Positions 1 through 9,892 of a DNA stretch of 64,000 nucleotides are shown here, piece after piece. The stretch is from Acinetobacter brisouisimilis (GTDB taxonomy: Bacteria > Pseudomonadota > Gammaproteobacteria > Pseudomonadales > Moraxellaceae): positions 1,978,484 through 2,042,483 of the forward strand of contig NZ_KB851219.1 of the NCBI RefSeq assembly GCF_000368265.1. Reading direction: 5' to 3'. Made by a program: the position numbers and the translations under genes. Positions within the stretch are counted from its first letter, which is position 1; each line of letters opens with the position of its first letter. The notes under the pieces are model-generated. The model was given only the letters and a program-made list of their open reading frames with translations. It was not told the DNA's origin and did not search any database.

Positions 1-1486
1 CCGAAATCACGTTTTGGACGGTCATCAAACGAACGTTGTGGACGGTCGCCAAAACCACCTTCACGACGTGGAGCTGGACGATCACCGAAATCACGACGTG
101 GGCGATCTTCACCACCAAACGCTGGGCGTTCACCACGAGGTTTGTCATCAAAACTACGACGCGGGCGATCTTCACCACCTTCACGACGTTTAAAGTTGCT
201 TTCGCCTTCAAAACGACGACCACCACCGAAACCGCCACGACCGCCATCACGACCGCCACGACCACGACCGCCGCCATCACGACCACGACCGCCACCATCA
301 CGACCACTACGTGCAGGAGGTGGAGATGGCTCAAGACCTTCGATTTCAGATACACTTAAACGTGCATCTAAGAAATCTTCTAAAGCGCGAATTTTACCAC
401 GTTCACGGTAAGTCGCTAAAGTAATTGCATTACCTGTACGTCCCGCACGACCTGTACGACCAATACGGTGTACATAGTCTTCATTTTTCATCGGAAGACC
501 GAAGTTAATTACGTGTGAAATTGTTGGTACGTCAAGACCACGTGCTGCTACGTCAGTAGCAACAAGGATTTTTGCACGACCTTCACGAATACTACGTAAA
601 CGACGGTTACGAACTGTTTGTGGCATTGCACCATGAAGTGCAACAACTGATAAACCTGCTTCAGCAAGCTCTTCAGCCAGCATATCTGTGTCTTCTTGAG
701 TTGAAGCAAACACAACTGCTTGATCTACTGACTCATCAGATAACCAGTGAGTTAATAATTTTTTCTTGTGTTCAAAGCCATCAGTCCAATGCAATGTTTG
801 AGTGATGTCTGTATTTGTAGAGTGACCTGTTTCGATCGCAATACGCATCGGATCATTCATCATGCGTTCAGCAAGCGTAATAATACGCGATGCAAAAGTT
901 GCAGAGAACATCAACGTTTGTTTACGGTTAGCTGCTAATTCACCAATTGCTTCTAGATCTTCAGAGAAACCTAGGTCAAGCATACGGTCAGCTTCATCGA
1001 CAATTAACGAATCAACTTTATCAAGTTTGATTTGACGACGGTTAACAAGGTCAAGTAAACGACCTGGAGTCGCAACAACCACTTGCGCGCCTTTAAGCTG
1101 TTGAATTTGCTTACCAAAAGGCATACCACCCATGATTGCAGCAACACGAACGCCCTTCATATGGCGAACCAATGCAATCGCATCTTGACATACTTGTTGT
1201 GCTAACTCACGAGTCGGAGAAATCACTAGAATTGACGGTTGAGTAATTGCTTTCATACGTTCTTTAAACGGTACGAAAGTTTCTTGATTTGCAAGCGCAT
1301 TCAAAGTTGGAAGCAAGAATGCAGCAGTTTTACCAGAACCCGTTTGGCTTGATACTAGAAGGTCTTTACCTTCAAGTGCAGCAGGAATAGCTTGTTCTTG
1401 TACAGGAGTTGGCGTAGTAAAACCTAAACCTTCAAGAGCCTGTGTTAATGACTCATCGAGGGAAAAATCAGCAAAAGTTTTGCTCA
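1..1486 (-). CDS. DEAD-box ATP-dependent RNA helicase (partial, C-terminus beyond window)
   Basis: This is an ATP-dependent RNA helicase that remodels RNA duplexes, probably in ribosome assembly or mRNA decay. The visible 495 codons start at the ATG at 1486. They carry the Q motif, Walker A GSGKT (residues 50-54), PTRELA, TPGRL, DEAD (164-167), SAT (195-197), and in domain 2 ATDVAARGLD and HRIGRTGRAG. From about residue 385 the protein becomes a low-complexity Arg/Gly/Asp tail of RDGGGRGR and DRPRRDFGD-type repeats that runs off the left edge. Such tails bind RNA nonspecifically in this family. It is RhlE/CsdA-like, but I cannot choose between the subfamilies. A promoter about 280 bases upstream gives it an unusually long leader. 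Confidence 0.93.
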
Positions 1487-1760
1487 TAGAGAGTATTCAC
1501 CCTGAAGTGGGTGCTCCATTTAATAAATTACAATATGGACATCGGCAAAAAGCGGTACAGCAATTAGAGCTGAAAATATAAGAATTCAGCAGCGATCCGA
1601 ATAACGACGATGTGGATATAACGCACACATGATTACTGCCGCAAACCTGAAGGAATCGCTTAAGCGATTGGGGCGCGAAGGATATGTCCTCTCTATGGAC
1701 AAGACGCGCATACAATGATTAGAAGATAATGTTCAGGTAATGAACGAAAATTAAGTGCGT
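1487..1760 (-). promoter_or_regulatory. Long 5' leader of the DEAD-box helicase gene
   Basis: About 274 bases separate the predicted start of transcription near 1760 from the helicase ATG at 1486, with no convincing gene between. The leader contains a perfect 16-base palindrome (AATCGCTTAAGCGATT, about 1648-1664) able to form a hairpin, and an AT-rich stretch before the start codon. Long structured leaders are known for cold-shock and autoregulated RNA helicase mRNAs such as E. coli deaD. A similar role here is inferred. A 72-codon minus-strand reading frame inside the leader has no recognisable features and is treated as non-coding. Confidence 0.5.
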
Positions 1761-1766
1761 CTGAGA

Positions 1767-1794
1767 ATTATAGCAGAAAATTTTAGAAAGTCAC
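1767..1794 (-). promoter_or_regulatory. Predicted sigma-70 promoter for the helicase gene
   Basis: On the minus strand a consensus -10 TATAAT (1767-1772) is preceded by a 16-base spacer and a -35-like GTGACT (1789-1794). This is the best match upstream of the helicase and implies a start of transcription near 1760. Confidence 0.55.
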
Positions 1795-1885
1795 CCTTTT
1801 TGATTGGCTTTTATGTCATTAAATTAAAGTATTTGAATTTTATGATAATTTTTAAAATTAAATTTCAAAAACAAGGGATCTTCTG

Positions 1886-2065
1886 ATGTATTGGATGTAC
1901 ATTATTGCCTGTTATAGTTCAATTCGTGGTTTCTATTACAAATGCCCTCTCTCACTCAAAGCAAGCATTACAGATAAAATGATTGCCATCTATCCAAGCT
2001 TATCTATTAAAATCATCAGTGGGAACATTTTTTATTTGTCAGATCATGATTTTTTGTTCCCATAA
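1886..2065 (+). CDS. Probable small protein of 59 residues, unknown function
   Basis: An open frame of 59 codons runs from the ATG at 1886 to the TAA at 2063-2065. It has a strong ribosome binding site, AAGGGA, seven bases before the start, and its stop abuts a rho-independent hairpin at 2064-2093. The peptide begins MYWMYIIACYSS and is rich in Tyr, Ile and Ser, with two Cys and a hydrophobic N-terminal stretch. I do not recognise a family. Good start context plus an adjacent terminator support a real short gene. It sits between the divergently oriented helicase promoter and the convergent suhB gene. It could be a chance frame. Confidence 0.45.
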   Translation: MYWMYIIACYSSIRGFYYKCPLSLKASITDKMIAIYPSLSIKIISGNIFYLSDHDFLFP

Positions 2066-2093
2066 AAAAAGTGACTCTTACGAGTCACTTTTT
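2064..2093. terminator. Bidirectional rho-independent terminator
   Basis: A GTGACTC-TTAC-GAGTCAC stem-loop is flanked by A and T runs on both sides. It can end suhB on the minus strand and the small gene at 1886-2065 on the plus strand. Confidence 0.85.
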
Positions 2094-2119
2094 AAATATT
2101 CGTAGATTGATATTCAATC

Positions 2120-2950
2120 TTATTTAGCTGCATCTGCCCAGGCAGGCACAACAGCTTGCATGAATGGTTTTAACATTTTCATTGAACATGCCAACACTTG
2201 ACCATTATCCATAGAGTCTGTACCACCACGCGCGTCTACGACTGTACCGCCCGCTTCTTTCACAATTAACTCACCTGCTGCGATGTCCCATGGTTTCAAA
2301 CCAAGTTCAAAGAAACCATCGAAACGACCTGTTGCGACATAAGCTAAATCAAGTGCTGCTGAACCTGTACGGCGGAATTGTGCACCTGCTTCAGTCACGG
2401 CAAGCAATGCATCAAAATGTTGTTTTGCATAAGAAATGACTTGGCCATTACGTTTAGCACGGTAAGCATGACCAACAGAAATAAAGGTACTTTCTAGGCT
2501 ATCACGAACATTTACACGAATACGGCGTTGGTTCATCATCGCACCGCGACCACGGCTTGCAGAGAATAACTCATCGCGCACAGGATCATAGATCACACCG
2601 TGTTGAGTAATACCTTTATGTTGTACCGCAATAGAAATACAGAAATGTGGAACGCCATTGATGAAGTTTAATGTGCCATCTAAAGGATCGATTACCCAGC
2701 ACCAGTCTGCATCGTGACCTTTGCCTTCTTGCATACCAAACTCTTCGCCTAGGAAGCTGTGGTTTTTATAGCTTTTACGAAGAGTATCAATAGTCAGTTG
2801 TTCTAGGTAACGGTCAACACGTGTTACAGGACCGTCGATGCCTTTTTCTTCAACTTGTAAATCGAGTTTATGACGATTTTGATGCGCTTTTAAAAGCTCT
2901 TGACCAACTGTTTGAGCCGCACGCGCAGCCATCACCACCATAGGTTCCAT
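2120..2950 (-). CDS. suhB: Inositol-1-monophosphatase family protein SuhB
   Basis: SuhB is a Mg-dependent phosphatase of inositol monophosphates. In enterobacteria it also joins the rRNA antitermination complex. The 276-residue protein is the usual length. It shows the metal-binding blocks LGEEFG, DPLDGTLNF (WVIDPLDGT class signature) and, near the C-terminus, KPWDIAAGELIVKEAGG. The ATG at 2950 was chosen because MEPMVVMAARAAQ matches the family N-terminus; an in-frame ATG 16 codons upstream adds a non-conserved extension. It is a single gene ending at a shared hairpin, with dxs next on the same strand about 120 bases upstream. Confidence 0.95.
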   Translation of the reverse strand: MEPMVVMAARAAQTVGQELLKAHQNRHKLDLQVEEKGIDGPVTRVDRYLEQLTIDTLRKSYKNHSFLGEEFGMQEGKGHDADWCWVIDPLDGTLNFINGVPHFCISIAVQHKGITQHGVIYDPVRDELFSASRGRGAMMNQRRIRVNVRDSLESTFISVGHAYRAKRNGQVISYAKQHFDALLAVTEAGAQFRRTGSAALDLAYVATGRFDGFFELGLKPWDIAAGELIVKEAGGTVVDARGGTDSMDNGQVLACSMKMLKPFMQAVVPAWADAAK

Positions 2951-3071
2951 TGAACACCCACTAAAAATACAAGAAGATTTTGACAAAGAATAATGCATAA
3001 AAGCGCAGGCATTTTAACAAATCTCTGCGCTTTTTGCTAAAAAATATTTCGAAATGTGTAACCAGAAAAAA

Positions 3072-4985
3072 TTATGCGATTTGTACGGCTTTTTTCCATG
3101 CTTGCACAATCGACTGCTCAATACCTTCTGCATCAAGTCCACAATCGTGCAACATCTGTGCATGCTCTGCCTGATGCAAGAAGCTGTCTGGCAAACCTAA
3201 GTTTAATACAGGTTTTACAATCTGGGCTTGTGCCAAATATTCATTAACGGCACTGCCAGCACCTGCCATGACAGCATGCTCTTCAACAGTAACGAACAAA
3301 GCTGTGGTTGCTGCAAGTTGCTGAATGATGTTTTCATCCAGTGGTTTGACAAAACGCATATTCACGACTGTAACAGCAACATCAAGCTGCTTCGCAAGGC
3401 TTTCTGCAACTTTCAGACAAGGCATGACACGACTACCAAATGCCAGAATACTGATTTTATCGTCATGCTGGCTGTTGAGTTCAAACACAATTTCCGCCTG
3501 ACCAATTGGTAAAGCCGTCAATTTCTGCTCGATCTCTACACCTGCGCCTACGCCACGTGGGTAACGTACCGCCGCAGGTCCTTCGTAAGCATAGGCAGTA
3601 TGCAGCATTTGGCGGCATTCATTTTCGTCTTTTGGCGCCATAATCACCAAATTCGGAATGGTCCGCATATACGCATAATCGTATGCACCTGCATGCGTTG
3701 GTCCATCTTCACCCACCAAACCAGCACGATCGATCCCAAAGGTCACATCCAGATTTTGCAAGGCAACATCATGGACAAGTTGGTCATAACCACGTTGCAA
3801 GAAGGTCGAATAAATCGCGACCACAGGTTTTAAACCTTCACATGCCATACCTGCTGCAAGCGTCACAGCATGTTGCTCAGCAATCGCAACATCAAAGAAA
3901 CGTTCAGGATATTGCTTAGCAAACTTCACCATGCCCGAGCCTTCACACATTGCTGGAGTAATGGCAAGCAAACGCGAGTCTTGTGCAGCTTCATCACATA
4001 ACCACTGCCCAAAAACGTCGGAATATTTCGGGGCTGACTTTTTCTTGGCTGGAGCGACCATAACCACTTGTTTTGGAATGGCATGATAACCAATCGGGTC
4101 GGCTTCAGCGGGTGCAAAACCTTTCCCCTTTTTGGTATAGACATGTACCAAACGAGGTCCTTTACGCTGTTTCAACGCATTCAGGACTTGAACCAACTGC
4201 TGAACATCATGACCATCAAATGGGCCAAAGTATTCAAATCCAATCGCTTTAAACAGGTTATCTGCTTCTTGAGTTGCAGACTGATGCAAGCGTGAGGTAT
4301 ATGCCCACTCAGGATGCGGTTCGATCACTGCATCGCCATCGGCATTAATATTGACCAGTTGCCCCTGCTCCCAAATGGCTGCCAAATGCTTGGCAAAACC
4401 ACCTGTACTGCATGAGATCGACATATCATTGTCGTTTAAAATCACAATTAAGTCAGCTTGGTGTGCTACTGCATCATTCATGGCTTCAAATGCCATACCC
4501 GCGGTCATGGCACCATCACCGACAATACACACCACATCACGCGGTTTGTTTTGATAGCGACATGCCAGCGACATACCAAGTCCCGCAGAAATCGCAGTCG
4601 ACGAATGTCCCACACCGAAAGTATCAAATTCAGATTCATCACGTGCAGGAAATGCTGCCAGACCGTTTTTACTACGAATGGTGGTCAGTTGTTCACGTCG
4701 CCCCGTCAACACTTTATGTGGATATGCCTGATGCCCCACATCCCAAATCAAACGGTCTTGCGGAGTATTGAAGCAATAATGTAGTGCAATGGTCAGTTCA
4801 ATCACGCCCAGGTTTGCACCAAAATGCCCACCACTTTGTCCTGCCGCATACAAGATATATTGACGTAACTCATCCGCCACTTGTTCGAGCTGGCTTTGAT
4901 CTAGCTGACGTAATTGCTGCGGATGATCAATCGCATTCAACAACGGCGTAACAGGACGTTGAGTTGGTATTTCTGTATACAACAT
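3072..4985 (-). CDS. dxs: 1-deoxy-D-xylulose-5-phosphate synthase
   Basis: Dxs condenses pyruvate and glyceraldehyde-3-phosphate with thiamine diphosphate, the first step of the MEP isoprenoid pathway, and also feeds thiamine and pyridoxal synthesis. The 637-residue protein has the N-terminal [10 protein letters not shown] block with its catalytic His, the thiamine-diphosphate motif beginning GDGAMTAG and ending LNDND, and the central [14 protein letters not shown] segment with the catalytic Glu. The ATG at 4985 is preferred to a TTG three codons earlier. It is transcribed away from ribA, with a promoter about 65-90 bases upstream. Confidence 0.97.
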   Translation of the reverse strand: MLYTEIPTQRPVTPLLNAIDHPQQLRQLDQSQLEQVADELRQYILYAAGQSGGHFGANLGVIELTIALHYCFNTPQDRLIWDVGHQAYPHKVLTGRREQLTTIRSKNGLAAFPARDESEFDTFGVGHSSTAISAGLGMSLACRYQNKPRDVVCIVGDGAMTAGMAFEAMNDAVAHQADLIVILNDNDMSISCSTGGFAKHLAAIWEQGQLVNINADGDAVIEPHPEWAYTSRLHQSATQEADNLFKAIGFEYFGPFDGHDVQQLVQVLNALKQRKGPRLVHVYTKKGKGFAPAEADPIGYHAIPKQVVMVAPAKKKSAPKYSDVFGQWLCDEAAQDSRLLAITPAMCEGSGMVKFAKQYPERFFDVAIAEQHAVTLAAGMACEGLKPVVAIYSTFLQRGYDQLVHDVALQNLDVTFGIDRAGLVGEDGPTHAGAYDYAYMRTIPNLVIMAPKDENECRQMLHTAYAYEGPAAVRYPRGVGAGVEIEQKLTALPIGQAEIVFELNSQHDDKISILAFGSRVMPCLKVAESLAKQLDVAVTVVNMRFVKPLDENIIQQLAATTALFVTVEEHAVMAGAGSAVNEYLAQAQIVKPVLNLGLPDSFLHQAEHAQMLHDCGLDAEGIEQSIVQAWKKAVQIA

Positions 4986-5047
4986 ATGTGGCAAAGCCTT
5001 CTAGAGCCTGGCAAATCCTAAGCTAGGTATATTGCGTTAAATCGATA

Positions 5048-5075
5048 ATTCTACCTTATCGAACGTTGTTTTCAA
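5048..5075 (-). promoter_or_regulatory. Predicted dxs promoter
   Basis: On the minus strand a -35 TTGAAA (5070-5075) and a -10 TAGAAT (5048-5053) are separated by 16 bases, in the dxs-ribA divergent region. This 303-base interval (4986-5288) also holds the ribA promoter region, with a -10-like TATACT at 5249-5254. I see no riboswitch-like fold in it. Confidence 0.5.
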
Positions 5076-5288
5076 TGAGCCACATGTCTTTTGATGTAGT
5101 CTTACACATTGCTTTTGTCCTAGACAGGGCTGTGATTATCCTGAAAAATGATAGAGATATTCAACTATTATTATTTGCTTTCTACAAAAAAATAATTTGA
5201 TTGGCGTAATTTTTGTATGCTCAAGCTATCAATATCTGATCATTGCGCTATACTTTGTTCGACTAATTGATGACGAAAGAGTTTGACT

Positions 5289-5891
5289 GTGCCGATTGCT
5301 TTTGTTGCTACTTCTAAACTTCCAACCGCATTTGGTGAATTTCATATTAGTGTATTTCAAGACCCTGAAACAGGCGAAGAACATGTCGCCTTATGGAAAG
5401 GTTTGGATATGCCAGCAACTGCACCGGTTTTAGTGCGCATTCACTCCGAATGCCTTACAGGCGATGCATTTTCATCCTTAAAATGCGATTGTGGCCCGCA
5501 GCTTAAAGCGACCCAGCACATGATTAATGAAGCAGGTCAAGGGGTCATTTTATACTTGCGTCAGGAAGGTCGCGGCATTGGACTCACCAATAAAATCCGC
5601 GCCTACGCCTTGCAGGATCAGGGGCATGACACAGTCGATGCGAACCTGATGCTGAACTTGCCTGCCGATGCCCGCCGCTATGACATGTGTAAAATCATGC
5701 TTGATCATCTACAGGTACACCAAGTTAAATTGATTACAAATAACCCGCTTAAATTGATTGCCTTGCGTGATCTGGGCATTGATGTGGTTGATCGTGTACC
5801 ACTGACTGTGGGTTTAAATCCATTTAACCAGCAATACTTAAAAACCAAACATGACCGTATGTCACACATGTATAAAGAAGATGACTTTTAA
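5289..5891 (+). CDS. ribA: GTP cyclohydrolase II
   Basis: RibA opens GTP to the pyrimidinone precursor of riboflavin, the first committed step of flavin synthesis. The 200-residue protein is a stand-alone cyclohydrolase II and is not fused to a RibB domain. Zinc-ligand cysteines C55, C66 and C68 lie in HSECLTGD and KCDCG. The catalytic RQEGRGIGL block and the TNNPLK motif follow. The start chosen is GTG at 5289, because [12 protein letters not shown] fits the family; a TTG two codons upstream is possible. A hairpin terminator follows at 5927-5956. Confidence 0.95.
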   Translation: MPIAFVATSKLPTAFGEFHISVFQDPETGEEHVALWKGLDMPATAPVLVRIHSECLTGDAFSSLKCDCGPQLKATQHMINEAGQGVILYLRQEGRGIGLTNKIRAYALQDQGHDTVDANLMLNLPADARRYDMCKIMLDHLQVHQVKLITNNPLKLIALRDLGIDVVDRVPLTVGLNPFNQQYLKTKHDRMSHMYKEDDF

Positions 5892-5926
5892 GTCACCACA
5901 TTACACACAAGCCACTTCAGGCAAAT

Positions 5927-5956
5927 AAAAAGAGCATTTTTAAATGCTCTTTTTTT
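5927..5956. terminator. Rho-independent terminator after ribA
   Basis: An AGAGCATTT-TTAAATGCTCT hairpin is flanked by A and T runs. It lies just after ribA and upstream of the hemN stop on the other strand, so it may serve both convergent genes. Confidence 0.8.
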
Positions 5957-6051
5957 ACACTAGCCCTTTTCAGACCTATTTAGATCATCTTTATGCTTCT
6001 CCCATAAAGAGAAACATAAAAAAGTGATGAAAGAAGTCTATTTGTGCAATT

Positions 6052-7419
6052 TTAAATCGTCATGGAGAAAATTCGCGTCTGCGGCTGTTTTCGTTTTAGA
6101 TGCAAATCGAACGCCATACAGATATTGCGAATAAACGGCTTACCTTGCTCACTAATCTGAATGCCTTGTGGCTGAAGCGTCAACAAGCCATCCTGCTGCA
6201 TTTCTTCAAGCTGGCTGAGGACTTCAGGTAACTCAGGAAATGCCATGCTTGGCTCTGCCCAAGAGGTTTTAAATGTGCACATCAAGTTCAGAATATGCTG
6301 ACGAATGATTAAATCTTCCTGCGACAGGATATGCCCTTTAAATACCGGAATTTGATTTTGCTCTAAACGTGCATAATAGTCTTCGAGCGTTTTTTCATTT
6401 TGCGCAAAGCTGTACCAACTATCACTAATCGAAGACAACCCCAAACCAATCATGACTTTAGTTTTCGATGAGGTATAACCCATAAAGTTACGGTGCAAAC
6501 TGCCCTGCTGAAACGACTGATACATGCTGTCGTGTTCCAGAGCAAAATGATCCATACCAATTTCATGATAACCATGCGCCAACAAACGCTTTTTACCTTC
6601 TTCGTATAGCGTGCGTTTCACATCATCTTTGGGTACATCCTGATCTTTAAAACCACGCTGACCATTCCCCTTAATCCAGGGCACATGTGCATAACTGTAA
6701 AATGCCAAACGGTCTGGGCTTAAACTGTTGGTTTTTTCAATGGTGTTTAACACATCTTCCAGACTTTGAAATGGCAAACCAAAAACCAGATCGTGAGAAA
6801 TCGACTCATAACCAATTTCGCGCGCCCAACGTGTCACCTGCTCGACATGCTCAAACGGCTGAATACGGTGAATGGCTTTTTGCACATTTAAATTATAATC
6901 CTGCACCCCGTAGCTGACACGGCGAAAGCCCAGATCATACAAGGTTTGCAGATGTTCACGGGTGGTATTGTTAGGATGCCCTTCAAAACTAAATTCGTGC
7001 TGTGGAGCAATGTCGGCTTTGGCTAAAATCCCCTGAATCAGCTCAAGCAAATGTTCTGCTGAGAAAAAAGTCGGCGTCCCGCCACCCAAATGAATTTCTT
7101 TAATGATTGGGCGATCTTGTAATAACTGACAATACAAATCCCATTCTTTGAGTACTGCCTGAATATACGGCTGTTCCATCTCATGGCGTTTGGTGACCCG
7201 TTTATGGCAACCACAAAAGGTACATAAACTTTCACAAAATGGCAGATGAATATACAAACTAATGCCTTCGCTGGCATTGGATTCATCAAAGGCGCGTTTT
7301 AGAGTCTGCTGCCAAAGCTCTAGTGAAAATGCCTGATTATCCCAATACGGCACAGTTGGATAACTGGTATAGCGTGGTCCTGAAACATTATATTTTTGAA
7401 TTAACGAGGTTGTACCCAT
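6052..7419 (-). CDS. hemN: Oxygen-independent coproporphyrinogen III oxidase (radical SAM)
   Basis: HemN converts coproporphyrinogen III to protoporphyrinogen IX without oxygen, using S-adenosylmethionine radicals. The 455-residue length is close to E. coli HemN. The iron-sulfur cysteines C62, C66 and C69 plus the HemN-specific C71 lie in the motif CESLCTFCGC. The N-terminal PRYTSYPT block and the GGGTPTF motif are also typical. It is divergent from hemF across about 260 bases, so the two alternative enzymes for the same step share an intergenic region. I did not find a convincing FNR/Anr box there by eye. Confidence 0.96.
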   Translation of the reverse strand: MGTTSLIQKYNVSGPRYTSYPTVPYWDNQAFSLELWQQTLKRAFDESNASEGISLYIHLPFCESLCTFCGCHKRVTKRHEMEQPYIQAVLKEWDLYCQLLQDRPIIKEIHLGGGTPTFFSAEHLLELIQGILAKADIAPQHEFSFEGHPNNTTREHLQTLYDLGFRRVSYGVQDYNLNVQKAIHRIQPFEHVEQVTRWAREIGYESISHDLVFGLPFQSLEDVLNTIEKTNSLSPDRLAFYSYAHVPWIKGNGQRGFKDQDVPKDDVKRTLYEEGKKRLLAHGYHEIGMDHFALEHDSMYQSFQQGSLHRNFMGYTSSKTKVMIGLGLSSISDSWYSFAQNEKTLEDYYARLEQNQIPVFKGHILSQEDLIIRQHILNLMCTFKTSWAEPSMAFPELPEVLSQLEEMQQDGLLTLQPQGIQISEQGKPFIRNICMAFDLHLKRKQPQTRIFSMTI

Positions 7420-7670
7420 ATTTACTCAACTCTTGGTGATGTTGCTGACCACAACAGGCAAAATTTGGAAAGATTGATCCTAAATGCATGTTTATTCTGA
7501 TTGGCTACCGACAAGATTTCAAGCAATAACGACATGACACAACTGCTATTTTACAATCAAAACACTCCAATTATTCCGACCAAAACACTTTGATTTTCCT
7601 GTATAAAATTAAAATTCCTTAATTTTTTGACATTTCTATGTTTTGATGTATGCCATATTTGCTCTTTTAA

Positions 7671-8621
<951 letters not shown>

Positions 8622-8635
8622 ATGTAAGGCTTTTT

Positions 8636-8661
8636 AGGCAGTTAAATTTAACTGCCTTTTT
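8636..8661 (+). terminator. Rho-independent terminator after hemF
   Basis: A perfect palindrome, GGCAGTTAAATTTAACTGCC, is followed by five T residues, 15 bases after the hemF stop. Confidence 0.85.
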
Positions 8662-8767
8662 CCACTATAAATAATAATTATTCTTACAAAAGACTCAGGA
8701 TATTTTTGTCATATCAGTTTAAAATTTATCTGCTGTAATACAACCTCATCGAGGAATGAGAGTCACC

Positions 8768-8974
8768 ATGTTTAATCTATTTCATAATCACAAAGCTAGT
8801 TTTTTTGTTCTCACACTAACCCTACTCATCTGTTCTATGACAGCTACATTCACATTTAACAACCACATTTCTGACAGCGTATCCATTCTTTTCAGCATTA
8901 TGCTAAGTATGCTTCTCATCAGTCTAGTTTTGGCACTACTCTGGGAAAAAATTGAAGGCATCTGCAATCCATAA
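8768..8974 (+). CDS. Small two-helix membrane protein, unknown function
   Basis: This 68-residue frame encodes two hydrophobic helices, at about residues 8-27 (ASFFVLTLTLL region) and 40-59 (SILFSIMLSMLL region), joined by a short polar loop and ending EGICNP. The ATG at 8768 is preferred. An ATG four codons upstream (8756) has GAGGA immediately touching it, leaving no spacing. It lies alone between hemF and aroE on the same strand. No family is recognised; the membrane location is inferred from hydrophobicity only. Confidence 0.6.
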   Translation: MFNLFHNHKASFFVLTLTLLICSMTATFTFNNHISDSVSILFSIMLSMLLISLVLALLWEKIEGICNP

Positions 8975-9050
8975 ACAGGCTTTTTAGTTTTTTCAAGGTG
9001 AAAATTCACGTATATTGAGGGCAATTTTTTCACCGCATGGACATCAAAAC

Positions 9051-9839
9051 ATGAGCAAACAGTTTGCTGTTGTTGGTAATCCAATTGAACATTCGCGCTC
9101 TCCTGAACTACATCATGCCTTTGCCCAAAAATTAGGTATCGATCTCACTTACAATAAACGTCTTGCTCCTCTTGATGGCTTTGAACACAACATTCAAGAT
9201 TTCTTTCAGGCAGGTGGTATCGGTTTAAATGTCACCGTACCCTTTAAAGAACAAGCCTTTGCCTTGTGTCAACAGCTCACTGAACGTGCCAAAATTGCCA
9301 AAGCAGTCAATACTTTATGGATGCAAGATGGACAACTGCACGGTGACAACACTGATGGTCAGGGTCTAGTCAATGCCATTTTGGCGCTAGGCTGGTCACT
9401 TAAAAATAGTAAAATTCTGATTTTAGGTGCAGGCGGTGCAACCCGTGGCGTGATTTATCCATTGGCCCAAGCGGGTGCAAAACAAATCGTGATTGCCAAC
9501 CGTACTTTGGCTCGCGCAGAACAACTGATTACTGACTTACAACACGCTGTACCCGATACCGAATTATCTGCCACTGGTTTAGATCAGCTAAGCGGCGACT
9601 TCGACTTGGTGATTAATGCTACATCTGCGAGCCTGTCAGGCGATGCTTTACAACTGCCAGAGCAGTTAAAATTCAGCCATGCTTATGAAATGGCATACGG
9701 CAAACCATCCAGTTTTCTCGATCAAGCCGCACAGCGCCAAGTCCCATATAGCGATGGTTTTGGCATGCTGGTTGGTCAAGCGGTTGAAGCCTTTGAAATC
9801 TGGAATGGTGTAAAACCCGAACTGCGAGATTTCCTCTAA
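9051..9839 (+). CDS. aroE: Shikimate dehydrogenase (NADP+)
   Basis: AroE reduces 3-dehydroshikimate to shikimate in aromatic amino acid synthesis. In the 262-residue protein the shikimate-binding SRSP segment is near residues 15-18, the catalytic Lys is K66 in NVTVPFKE, the catalytic Asp is D102 in GDNTDGQG, and the NADP loop is GAGGATRG. The ATG at 9051 gives the usual N-terminus MSKQFAVVGNPIEHS; the frame is open 12 codons further upstream but that part is not conserved. The gene converges with the lipoprotein gene at 9893. Confidence 0.96.
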   Translation: MSKQFAVVGNPIEHSRSPELHHAFAQKLGIDLTYNKRLAPLDGFEHNIQDFFQAGGIGLNVTVPFKEQAFALCQQLTERAKIAKAVNTLWMQDGQLHGDNTDGQGLVNAILALGWSLKNSKILILGAGGATRGVIYPLAQAGAKQIVIANRTLARAEQLITDLQHAVPDTELSATGLDQLSGDFDLVINATSASLSGDALQLPEQLKFSHAYEMAYGKPSSFLDQAAQRQVPYSDGFGMLVGQAVEAFEIWNGVKPELRDFL

Positions 9840-9846
9840 ACCCGAT

Positions 9847-9877
9847 AAAAAAAACAGGCAACCTTAAGGTTGCCTGC
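9847..9877 (-). terminator. Rho-independent terminator for the lipoprotein gene
   Basis: A GGCAACCTTAAGGTTGCC hairpin is followed on the minus strand by eight T residues. There is no T run on the plus side, so it should act mainly on the minus-strand gene. Confidence 0.75.
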
Positions 9878-9892
9878 CATGTGATTGCGTTG

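Noticed and set aside
36..411. Plus-strand open frames at the left edge
   Set aside because: They are antisense to the Arg/Gly repeat of the helicase gene and have Thr-rich or Arg/Pro-rich low-complexity translations expected from that repeat.
1497..1715. 72-codon minus-strand frame upstream of the helicase
   Set aside because: No ribosome binding site or recognisable features, and it lies inside the proposed mRNA leader.
4986..5288. FMN riboswitch before ribA
   Set aside because: No conserved FMN element segments were seen in the short divergent region.
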